Shown: in pieces, positions 11,601 through 23,554 of the stretch
How the letters are laid out: every line of letters starts with the position of its first letter
Position numbering within the stretch: the first letter of the stretch is position 1
Source: Ascarosepion bandense
Lineage: Eukaryota; Mollusca; Cephalopoda; Sepiida; Sepiidae
Assembly (NCBI GenBank): GCA_037127315.1
Contig: JBBBDQ010000350.1
Location: forward strand, 2,756,501 to 2,820,500
Direction of reading: 5' to 3'
DNA length: 64,000 nt
The notes under the pieces: generated by a model
What the model was told of the DNA's origin: nothing
What the model saw: only the letters and a program-made list of their open reading frames with translations
Databases searched by the model: none
Made by a program: the position numbers and the translations under genes

Positions 11601-12948
11601 GGTTTACCCATGAAGAATCACACGCACAAAACAAGCCAATGGTCGGTAAGACTCAGTGAATTTTAAACCTTACTTCAGATGGGAACTGAGACATATTTGC
11701 CCATCAAGAAGAATCTGTAATTGCTTTTTTATATATATATATATATATATATAAAATAAATTGACACTGTATAAAATAATCCTATCAAAATAGATGTTTG
11801 ATTAGTTTTGATTCATTTTACAACATAAAAAAAAATAGTCTGATCCCCAAAAAAAGAAAAGCAAGGAAACGGAAATGAACTGAATTTGTCACCTCATGTA
11901 GTAGTAAGTAAAACTTAACCAAAACAACTAAATGTTCACTTTTCACTTGCTTTCTTTCTCTCACTCCCCTCCCCAAAAAAAAAAAAATTTTTTTATTTAT
12001 TTGCTTTTAGCTGAACAAAAAAAAGTTTGTTTTTTTTTAATTTTTTTATTATGTCAACAACTTTAGATTGGTCACGTGGTCTTTGTTAATGTTAAAACTT
12101 TTTTTTTTTTCTGGTGTAGGAAAATATTTTTCATTTGCATCATATTATCAATTTAGTTTTTTGGGGGCCGATTACTTTTTTTTTTTTTTTTTTGTGACTA
12201 CCTGCTTTTTATTTTCCACGGATTACAACTTTCTCAACTGTCTTATCAACCACAATGTCATATTTTGCCCCCACCTTTCTTGTACAGACTCCAATCCATC
12301 GTTTTTTTTTTTTTTTTGCTGAATATTTTAATATTTTCTTCACATGTCATTTGTTTCTGAGATGTAAATTGTTTTAGAATTATTTAAATTGGAGCATAAA
12401 TTAATAATTACAATTTTTTTGATTCATTAACTGATTTTGTAGCTTTTACTATTTCTTGGATTACATATTTTCATTTGTCTGTAGAAAAGAAAACAATCAT
12501 TTTTAAATGATAAATATTTTTTTATGGTAAATGTTTCTTTTCTTTTATAGTAATTGTGTGTGTGTGCTTTTTTTTTTTTTTTTTTTAATGGGGATTTTAA
12601 GCGAAAGAAAATACGTTGCATTTATCGCTATTTAAGGAAAAGGGCAAACCCACGAATAAAAAATAAATGATTGATGAGTGTTTACAATAGTAGCTTGAAA
12701 GATTGGATTAAAAATGGATTCAGTTCACTTAGTACATTTTTGTCTGCCTTTTTAACGAGCTGGGTACAATATTAGTGCTAAAATAATAGTAGCAGCAGTG
12801 GTTATTGTTCACTTTCAATTCGTGCCAACATTCGGTGAGACAAACACTCTGCGTACTTAAATCAATAAAGGCTATTTTAAGAATAAGATTAATTTTTTAA
12901 CACCGCATCTTATTTTACATTTTGAACCGCTGATTAATTTTTTATTTC

Positions 12949-12979
<31 letters not shown>

Positions 12980-12995
12980 TTTTTTTTTTTTGTAG
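11601..12995. other. Stretch upstream of the first visible SAFB-like exon
   Basis: AT-rich, with a (TA)n run near 11,731-11,752, several poly-T or poly-A tracts and ATTT repeats at 12,950-12,980 that form the pyrimidine-rich tract before the exon at 12,996. No SAP-domain exon or other coding exon was recognised. Confidence 0.6.
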
Positions 12996-13021
12996 AATCT
13001 GAAGATACAACAAAAAAGGAG
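12996..13021 (+). CDS. SAFB: SAFB-like exon a (26-nt microexon)
   Basis: A strong T-rich tract ending in tgtag precedes it; the donor is the weak gttcgt. With two leading bases completing a codon it reads SEDTTKKE in frame into the next exon. It is short, so this is the least secure exon of the model. Confidence 0.6.
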
Positions 13022-13592
13022 GTTCGTATGAAACTTTGCTTTTTCACGTTGCGTAATAACGCCGGATTGAAATTCTCATGATTAGTGTCAAAAGATAGGA
13101 AGTTTAAGGGGAGATAACTAGTTAAAACTAATTTGGGGTGAACAGGTACAAAATGAAGCGAGATAGAAATGTTTAATTGCACTTCTTTTTTCCTCTCATT
13201 TTTCTCTTTTGTATTTAATAAATATTAGACCTACCTGTTCATTTGAGATGACATCCCCTTTTAATTAATAACTTTGTAAACTTGCTCTTGTAATAACTGA
13301 TTAAAGAAATCAATCACTAATAAATTTTGGCAATATAAATGAGATTTGGGTATGTACCTTCACTTTTTCACTGAAAAAAAAAAAAACAACAAAAAACAGC
13401 ATAACGTAATGAAAAAGCATCAAACTTAATAAAAACAAGCTTATTGTCAAAAGAGGAAAGACCAAAGTATTTTCCAATTATTTTTTTAATCTTTTTAGCA
13501 CATTCAAAATTTTGGTTAAAAATCTTAATTTTTTTCATTTATGTATTTTTTTTTTTTTTTTTTTTTTTGCACCAGTGGTGTGTATGTGTGTG

Positions 13593-13633
<41 letters not shown>

Positions 13634-16600
13634 TAAAAGAACTTAATTTCATGGAAATAGTAAAAAAAAAAAATGCAATAAAACTATGGTATTATTTAGT
13701 TAAGCTTTTAACTACTTTTATAAATTATATATAAATATAAAGGACATTATAGTCTGAAGAAGAAAAATATTTCTGATTTATAAAGTTTCAAAAATCCTTT
13801 TAAAATTCTTCAAACATGTCTGCATTAGGTTAAGTAAAGACTGTTTACTAAGTGAAAATTGAAAGCTTAATACTAATCATCATCTACCGAGATTTTTAAA
13901 ATGATTTTTTAAAAAAAAATTTTTTATGTGTAGAAAATATTCCCATTTTGAAAGAATGGATGACCATACACAACATTATCAAAAGATAAGATCAGTGACA
14001 AAAAAAAAAAGTAAAATGATTACAATCAATATAATTTCTGTTTGAAAAATATGTGACAAAGTATTTTGCTTACTGGAAATAGTAAATTTAATCCTTTCAG
14101 CTTTGAATCCCCCCCCCCCCGTACAAAATATATGGTTTGGTATTTACCAAACCATATATTTTGTACAGAAACAACTGCTTAATTTTTGTATTTTTGCTTG
14201 AAATTGGTAAAAGCCATGTCTCAGTGCTGCTGACATACAAATAGTTTTTTTTTAAATCCAGTCTCCTATTTCCTTGTAATTCATTATCATTCATAAACTG
14301 CCATTATCTCTGACATCACTATTAGCAAGTACAATTGGTATTTTTGTGTTTGCACTTAGATTTTTACTAAACATGTGTTTGTTCATAATTTTTAGGCAGT
14401 AATAATTTTATTTGCTTCTTTCTGGTGTAACTACCTTGCGTCATGTTCCTTCAGTGGCTTGTCTTGGTTCTTTCATCCTTGTTCTGGTAGTTGCTGACAA
14501 TAATTTTCCTTGAATTTTTGGGGAGTCTATGGTCTATGCATGATAATCTAGTTGTTTTTCAAACTGATCCTTATAGTCTATTTGTTTTTCTGTTTGTGAA
14601 TATATTTTGTATTGGAGGATTTATGAAGGGCTCTTGTAAATAGCCATATAACTGATTTTAAATGCTTCAGCATTTCTTTCTGTTCCTTTAGTATACTAGC
14701 ACCACGTTCATATCTTACTTTTCAAAGAAAATATCTAAATTAGAATTGTTCACAATGATATGAACATTTTCACTTGGTTTCAAAATGTGCCAAACATTTC
14801 TCTTGGCTCTACTAATGTTCATATTCTTTTGTTTTTATTTTGGAATTGAACTCTATAGTAGATGTCCATTTTGGTGGGATTCACAAGAAAGGACTACTAT
14901 TTTGCCTTTTGGTTTACGCATTACTTTGGTATAGATTTACAATTGATATTTGTCATTAAAATTATTTTTGTCAAGCAACTGAATTACCTGAGATTATGAA
15001 CATTTAGATTGCAGCCCATATCTAAATTCAGCACTTTATCTAACTCCTTTTGTTTGCCTCTTAAAAGAATTTTCTCTATGTGACCTGCTTGTATTTTTCT
15101 TGTTCTTTTATAGACATTTTCATTTTCAAATGGCAATTAATACTACTTGTGTAATCTACTTTTGCATACTTTTTTTACTCAAATTTTTGGATTGATCTTA
15201 AAACACTAAAATTCAACATTTTGTTTTCAATCACTTATCTATTTTGGATTGCATTTTTGTTGGTAACATTTTCATACTTACTTATTTGCAATATAAGATA
15301 TAGACATGAAAATTGACCAGAAAAATTGACTGTGTTCAAGCATTCTGTATAATTATATTATTTTCAAGAGCTATGGAATCTTATATTATAAAATGATCTA
15401 ATTTTTGTTTTAGTGCAAGTTTGTTTGATATTGTAGTGCATAAAATAGGCTTTCTTTGACACATTTGACTCTCTTCCCCCACACTTATTAAAGCTGAAGT
15501 GGAAAATGATAAATTGTAAACATTTTTGAATAATTTCTAGTATAATTTAAAATTCATAGAACAAATCTCAAACTGTTTTCTTTAAACAAGTCTAAATTCT
15601 GTTGTGATTAGTACATTTTAAAATGTAGTGCAAAATGTTCAAGTAAAAATAACTTAACTAGTTTACAAGATAATTTCTGTGAACTTTCAGTCTTAGGTCA
15701 TATGGAGGTCTTTTCAGAAAAATTTCATTCTATGTCACAGTTTTAAGGATAGTGATCTGATAATTCAATATTACATTTTACTGAAACAATTCCTTTGGCT
15801 TCATTATTGATCTATGCCATGTTTCCTTGAATTCAAGCAATTATAATTTACTCTTTGGTTTTATGGGCATCATGCTTTAATTATCTGTAAATAATAATAA
15901 AAAAACACAGTTCTATTTGGTTTTACTCCATTCTATACAGATCTGGTGACTACTGCGAGTCTATAGCATTCTGAAAATTTGTCAGTCTTCTGATATTATT
16001 TATTGGCTAGTTAAAAAAAAAAAAGAAAATGCAAAGTAATTTGTACATTTGCTTTGGGTAATTTTAATCAGTAGCAGGGGCACTCATAAATACTACATCT
16101 TGGGATAATATAGCCTTTATTTCTAGCAGCAGCAGTGTCACTTTTATATTGATCAATGTTTCTTTGGTTTATAACAAAACCTAAGAATAGTTGTTAAAAT
16201 CTTGATAATACTGAAAATAAGTACCTACAATAAGTGCTGCTGTTTCTTTCTTTTAAAACTTTTGCAGCTTGTCAGATGAATTCATTGGTTTATTGTCATC
16301 TTGTATTTTATTTCTGTTGTCAGTGTTGATATTCTAAAGCACAATAAGTGTTAAATACCTAAAAAGGTAAAAATTATTGTGAAATGTTCCACTTGTTACT
16401 TTAAGAAATAAGGTCTGGATTGTTTAGAGATAATCCATTGTCATAAGGATGTGCGTTGTGGTGCAGTGGATATCGGCTCGGAGCGAGAAATTGGGGAGCC
16501 GAGTTTGAATTCCAGTTGAATTCATTGCATTCACTTAATGCAAATACCCTTGGGAAAGGCATTAATCTGTCTCTTCCTTCCAGTTATGGGTTAAATAACA

Positions 16601-19600
16601 GGACAGATTGGGTTCTATAGCCTTGGCTGGCAACCAGTCTACCACAGAAAGCAATGGCAACCTACTGCGGGATAATCTTCTGCCCAGTCAGTCATGTCTC
16701 TTTCAAGACGTGATCGCCCAAATGTGTTTCACGTATGGCACTCAACTGACTGACATTGTCATAAAAAAAGTATTCATCACAGATGAGATCAAAATCTTGA
16801 AAGGTTTGGGGTCAGGAGAATATTTTATCCTAAAAATATTAACACTGGTGATTTATTTATTTTTTCAACAACAGTAACATTAAAAAAGCTCATCATGATA
16901 TAGTTTGATGATTATGTGCCTCTTATGATGCACTTGACAACACAAAGTGGAGGACAAATGTTTTTGTTTCTTCCTTATTTCCTTGTACCATTTTAACTGA
17001 AGGAATATTATTTCAGTTCCTCGAATTAAAGTTCACTGTTTTTAAAAGAATGTCTTTTGCTGAATTGACTTAAGAATCTGTAAGTGGCATAATTCAAGGT
17101 AGATTATCTTTTTTTTGTTCCATCTGTCCTGCATGAATTATTAAAAAACAAACTTTACTTTTTAGGGTGTGAAAATTAAACTTGTAACTTTTATGCAGAT
17201 CCTTTTCTGATCATTAAGCTATTGATTGAAGCATATTTTTTTTTCTCTAATTAGGAAGACAAAGTGCAAGAGAAAGCAATGGTTACAACCAAAGAAGGGG
17301 AGGTAGACACAGAAAAGGGAAATGAAGCTGATATTGATAAAAAAGACAAAGCTGAAACTTCCAAGGTTCAAACCCTTCCACCTTCATCAGCTGGGAAAGC
17401 TGACGCAACAGATAAGAAGGAATCAACTAATTCCACTCTTGACAGCACAACTCCGCAAAAGGAAGATACAGCAGAAAATGCTGCTACTCCTACAGTTACA
17501 GGAGACAACTCAGTGGTGATTATTTGATTAATAGTTCATAAAATACATTCACCTATTTCATTCATTACAGATCAGTGTTACAGGAAGATGCACTCATTAA
17601 GAGAGCCTCTTTTAAAGTAAATATTGTGAAATCCCAAATCTAAAATAGAAAGAAATTAAAATTTTTGAAACCTTGATTTTTTTTTTTTTTTTTTTAAACT
17701 CACCCCAAAGACTGTCATGTCACCTCTTTATTTAAAATTTACTTATGGGCACATGATGAAACATCAGTCCATGTATGATCACCAAAGTTAAGCAACATTG
17801 AACTTGGTTAGTATCTAGACATTCACTTATGCACAAATACTCTTTAGGAAAGATATGATTCAACCTCTTCTTCCCCAGCTATGGGTTAATTATTTAGACT
17901 TGTATCACTAAATCATTATTTTAAAAAAAAAAAAAAAAATTCTTACAATTTTAAAAATATTTTCTGGCTTTAAATAACCTGAAAAGGGTTGATAAAATAT
18001 AAAACGAATCAATCTAATTTATTTAAATTTTTATTTGATTGCATTTAACATGTTTGGTAATATTTTTAAATGGATAATAGCATTACAAGATGTTGGACAG
18101 TAAACCTGGATAAACTGTTTCAGACTTTGATTAAACTTGAATTTCATACTAAAGGAAAGATATGAAGCTTAAGTTTACTGGAGAAATATTATGAAACTTT
18201 GGGAAAGTCTGAATAAGTTTTCCTCCTCACTATCAAGTGCAAGTTTAAATGTCATGTTCTAGAAATGAGTTACTTTTTTTTTCTCTCTCACTTAGGCTTG
18301 AATTTTGTTGTGTAAATGTATTATTCTATACAAAATCTTTTTTACGAACCCATGTTTTTTTGTTTTTTAATCAGAAAATCCCAATTTCTTTATGTAAGCA
18401 GTCAGTTCATTTTAAATTGGTGCAATAAGTTCAACTAAGGCAATTATATTTCAGATAGAATTGGGGTTCATTCTCAAATCTGTTTCTAATAATAAATGTT
18501 AAAAGGTAAATTATTACAGGAATACACTATTTATGATGCTGTGATAAATAAAGGGTGTGGCAGAAATACCTCTCACCTAATTGTAACACATTAGTGGCAA
18601 TGGGGTCTTTATTTAGCTAATGTCATACCATGTATTTCTACTGCACTCTTTATGACTTTGTGTCCTTTGAAGTATTTTATCTGTTAAAATACCTTTTACA
18701 TTAATTTTTTTTCAAACGTTTCTTTGAGAACCTCCTAAAGATCACTTTGTAAACATCATCAAAACATTTTTTTAATTGTACAGTAATCTTGATAGACTAC
18801 GAATAAAAATGTTTGGTTTGGCATATACTGTCCATATTTAATTGCCACTGTATTTATTATTCATCAGTCATCACTAAATATTAAGGCACTTATCTTTTTA
18901 ATTGATTCTGATCTGGCACTTTCCATTTGAAGTAAAATGTTTTTCCTTTGAGAAGTGATTATGTTTATAATTCTCTTTGAAGAAATAACTTGCATATTTA
19001 AAATGATTTCAAAAAATGATTCATCTAAAGGCTTTAGTCAAGAATGAAACTTAGAAATCAATTAAAACTTTTCTTTTCTTTTTTTTCTAGGCTGAAACCA
19101 AAGATTCTGCTGAAAATCCTCCAGGTATTTTAATTAAAAATTTTATTTCTCCTTTTAAAAATGTTATTTTTCTTTTTAAGACTCTAAACTTTTTAAATAT
19201 TTCCAAAGTTTTTTCATAAACATAAAAACAAAAACATTTCACTTTACAAAACTAAGCCATTCTTAAATGTTTACTTAGGTTCAATTTTTTTTAAACTTTG
19301 TTCTTTGCAAGCATTGTGCTGATTTAACTTCAACTAGTGAATAGTTTTCTCTTCAAGTTTGTAGTCAACAGTTCTTAGAAAGAGGATATCACAACTAAAA
19401 CAACTGACTGATTAAACTAAACACAATATCAGTTTTAATAAGCAAGCTCCATATATGCTAACTGGAATGTTCACTTTAATTTGGTACAAAACTACAATAG
19501 TAAGGGTTTCCCAGTAATGAATGAACTGACTTTGCTAACAAATAAGTTGGGTGACAAGTTTTAACTCTTTTACTACAGTAGGCACCCAACAAGCCACTGA

Positions 19601-20907
19601 AAGAAACAATAAAATCATTACCTTTCTCATCTGTAATCAAATTGGTGGCATCATGGAGTAATAAATGTTTATGCTATATTTAAATATTCCAAAGATGAAA
19701 ATGTACATCTTTAATCTTGGAAAATAGATTTGTACACAAATAGTTGAATAAATGTATTTAGTTGGATTGCACTTTGATTCTTTGGTGGTTGCGTTTCTGG
19801 TAGAACAGTTTAACAAGCAGATCCTACTGGTGTTTGTGCCATTTAGTGAATTTGATTTTTTACTAGAAACCTTATGATGGCCTTATGTCAGACTAGTCTA
19901 AACCGAAGGCATGTCTAGACTGATGCTATTATATATTTATTTTTGTTATTTTTCATTTTGCATCAGCAGATGTTGAGTTTTATATCGGGAGGTAAAGACA
20001 AAAATAAAAAGAAACAAACACTGGTGCCTCCCCATTTTTATCCAGTGTATCAATTATAAAATGACAAAGAAAAGATAACATCATTCTTAATGCCATGTTG
20101 ATAAAAAGAAGAAAAAAAATCTAGAGTTTATAACATAAATGGTAGAAAATTTGAAAAGAACTATGTAATCAAGTGGGTAAGTGGGGCTCTATTTGTTTGA
20201 GAAGGGTTTTTAGGAACAGGCTTTTCTTTCTTTCTAATCCTAATTTGTCACTAGAGAAACTGAACTTGAATGTATTAGTAAAAGAGACTTGATGACATTT
20301 CAGCTAATCCTGTCTGCAAGGTTGATCAATTGACCGTCTAAATAAGTAATATTTAAAATCCTTTATTTATGAACAGCACCTCTGAGATTAACTAATTGTC
20401 TTAGTAGAAATGAACGTTGCCTTTTAAACCTGCAAATGATTGGCTTGGCTTTATAGAGTTACTAACCAATGCTATTTTTTGTTTTCTTACAGCAAGTAAA
20501 GGTGAAGAAAATGAGTCACTGATTGTTCTTGTAGATGACACGCAAAATGATCTCGATGCAGATCTTTTGGCAAAAGAGAAAGCAATTGGCAAGACTGAAA
20601 ACAAGAAATCAGATGCTACAAGTGTTGGTGGTGATGGTAGTACTGTTTGCCCTCCAGAAGCTGAAGCTAAAAGCAATGAGGATGGACAAGGGAATAAAAG
20701 TAACCTGGAAGTGAAGACTGACAAGAAAGCAGATGAAAAGAAAGATGATAAAGATGGGAAGTTGAAGAGGTTGGTTTTCATACCATCTTTCCCACTGCTT
20801 TGACTCAAAAGATGTCATTTGTTTCATGTTCTTGCTTCCCGCTAGCAGATTTTCCTGAAAAAACTACTTGGCAAAAAGAATTGCTTCACATAAACTGCCT
20901 TTTCTAT

Positions 20908-20943
<36 letters not shown>

Positions 20944-21286
20944 TTAATGTCTTAATTACCGGCTCAAAAGAGGGGTCTTATTTAAACTTATTTATAAATG
21001 GAACTTTGTGTCTCTGTGTGTGTATCCGTTACCTATAGACTCCAAAACAGCTGAACCAATTTTCTTGAAAATTTACACAGTTGTACTATAAGCGTCTGTG
21101 AGTGTTCTTAGCTAGGTTTTGTGTCGAGGTACCCCTGATAAATAACGAAAATCGATAATCAAAAAAATCGAGTTATAGAAGGAGTGGTCCAATTTTAATC
21201 AAATTTGATACACTCATAGACAAAGACATAAGAAACGATATTCAGAAGTTTCAAGGTTGCAGTTCTTACAATAGTGCAGAAAATTG

Positions 21287-21337
<51 letters not shown>

Positions 21338-23506
21338 GGCAAGATGTTTGTGTGTGTTTATCTGCCTGTATGTCTATTTTTTTATATATTTTTTTCAGCC
21401 CTTTTATTTTAGTTTTTGCTTCTGGTTTGGCTGTAAGTAGATATAATTGTAGTTTTTAGTCTCAGCCATGATACCATTTACTCAGAGGAATTATTTAGCC
21501 TTCAAAATTCAATTTACGACGAAAAAAACTGATTTGATATCGATACCAGGAAATCAAAATTTGACTTACATCCATTCATTTTTCTTTCAGTCTACGGTTT
21601 TGCTTTAACTGGAAACAACTATAGTTTTTTAGTCTTTCGAGCCATTGAAAGAGTCTGAGCTTCAGGACCATGGATTAGTTTTAAAGCTTTCATTACACCC
21701 GAGCAACGCCAAGCTATAATGCTAGCACCACATATTACAGAATTATCAATTCTCTTTGTAGATGTCAACAGATAACCATAGCATTCATAATATTGCCTAT
21801 AAAGTGTGAGTAATCCTTTGCCAAAGACCCCCCCCCCCCCCGTTTTTAAGTGAGGATTATGAATTTATTATCTTCACTTAATTCATTATTTCCTTTTGAA
21901 ACGAGAAAATTCTCGGCAGTAATTTATCCAGTGTTTACTCATAAATGCACACAACTGATGACACTCTCTCTTTTTGGCTTGGCTTCATTTCTCTTTTTGA
22001 GGCTATATAACAGCTTGGCTGTATGATATCTCATTAGTTTTGTCAAATAAGCAGCAGCCGCTACTTATTTATGCTCATGGATTTTACAAATATGTAAATA
22101 ATCTTGTAACATAAACTGAGGAAAAATTCAAGGTTAATTCTGTTGAGAACCAGAAAAATAGAGTATATTCTGTGAAAGAAGCAATTTTCCTATAAGTTTT
22201 TTTTATTTTTTTTATTTATTTATTTTTTTTTATTGCTTATATACTTAGTACTGTCTTATCAGTGTTACCAATATGTGTGTGTATATTTGGGTGTCCCCCA
22301 TCATTTTTGCCAAATGAATCGCATCCCTTGAAGTGAGAGAGAATTTGTACCTCTATAAATGAGAATTCTAAGAGTTCAAACTACTGAATATGTTGTTTAA
22401 CATGTTTTGGCTGACAAGTCTAAGGCCTTTATCAGATATATAATCTCTATGGAAAGTGATTTGATGGTCTCTTTATTTTTCTTGTGCAAACCAGAAAATG
22501 ACTATTCTGATAAACTGTAGAAAAAAATATGGTACAAGAATCAATGAAGATGCTTGTGATAGTCGTTGCTTTTACGCTAACCTTATTCTTAGCTAGTTCC
22601 TTTCATGACCCAACCAAACAGCTTGATTACTTTGGCCAATCATACTACATTTTCCCCTCTGATACTGAAGACATAATTTATGTCACCAATGACATACAAA
22701 TGAGTGATGATATTTATCTCTTAAAAATAAAATAAAATCCATCCTTATCTTGAGTTGGACATGCATTCTTAACAATTTCTGATGAGATTTTTATTTAGTG
22801 TTCTTATTTATTTGAGGTACGTCATATTGGTTTGCACTGATAAGGGATTTGTTTTCTTTTTACCTCCTCATATTGTACAAATGATTCTAAATGGTTTTGA
22901 CTCTTAATAAACATCTTGTCATTGTAGTTCATCAACATCTTCTCGGGTGAAATCATCAAAAACTGCTTCCGGTGGGTTTTTCCTTTTCCTCACATGCAAA
23001 AATTTATTTTTCTAATGAAAGATATTCGCACTTTGTATAATTTCACAAAATTTTTTTTATAAAAATGACATTTTTTATTATTTAGGGGGGGAAAAAAAAA
23101 AAAAGCCTTCCAACTGCTAAATACAAATCAGTTCCTGCAAATAATGCCAGTTTTTTCAGCAAAAAATGTAAAGAGATTAAAGTTTATCTTGTTGATTCTG
23201 ACATCTTAGGGAAATGTAATCTAAGAGCAAAGTTTGAATAATTTCCATCCTGCTTGATTTTTATTATATGTCTATTTTTTTTTCTCTCAAAAATAGTTTC
23301 CAATGTGTCACTATTGATATATGTATTAGCAATTTGCATTTTCAGGTCCAAATCGGAATGGTTGCAACTTGTGGATAAGTGGACTGAGTAGCAACACAAA
23401 AGCAACTCATTTGAAGGGAATTTTTGCTAAATATGGCAAGGTTGGTTATTTTTCTTTTAATAAGCATTGATCAAGGAATTCTTTTTCTCTAAAGAAAGAA
23501 CATTCA

Positions 23507-23554
<48 letters not shown>

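Noticed and set aside
1..12995. SAP-domain exon of the SAFB-like gene
   Set aside because: Searched on the + strand for the SAP motif (LRVxDLKxEL-type); not found, so the 5' part of the gene is assumed to lie outside the window.
14400..15470. Possible transposase (piggyBac-like) on the minus strand
   Set aside because: Only vague resemblance in several frames, with no diagnostic motif; could not be supported.
16608..16877. 89-codon open frame
   Set aside because: Lies across the SINE at 16,447-16,753 and its flank; translated SINE sequence, not a gene.
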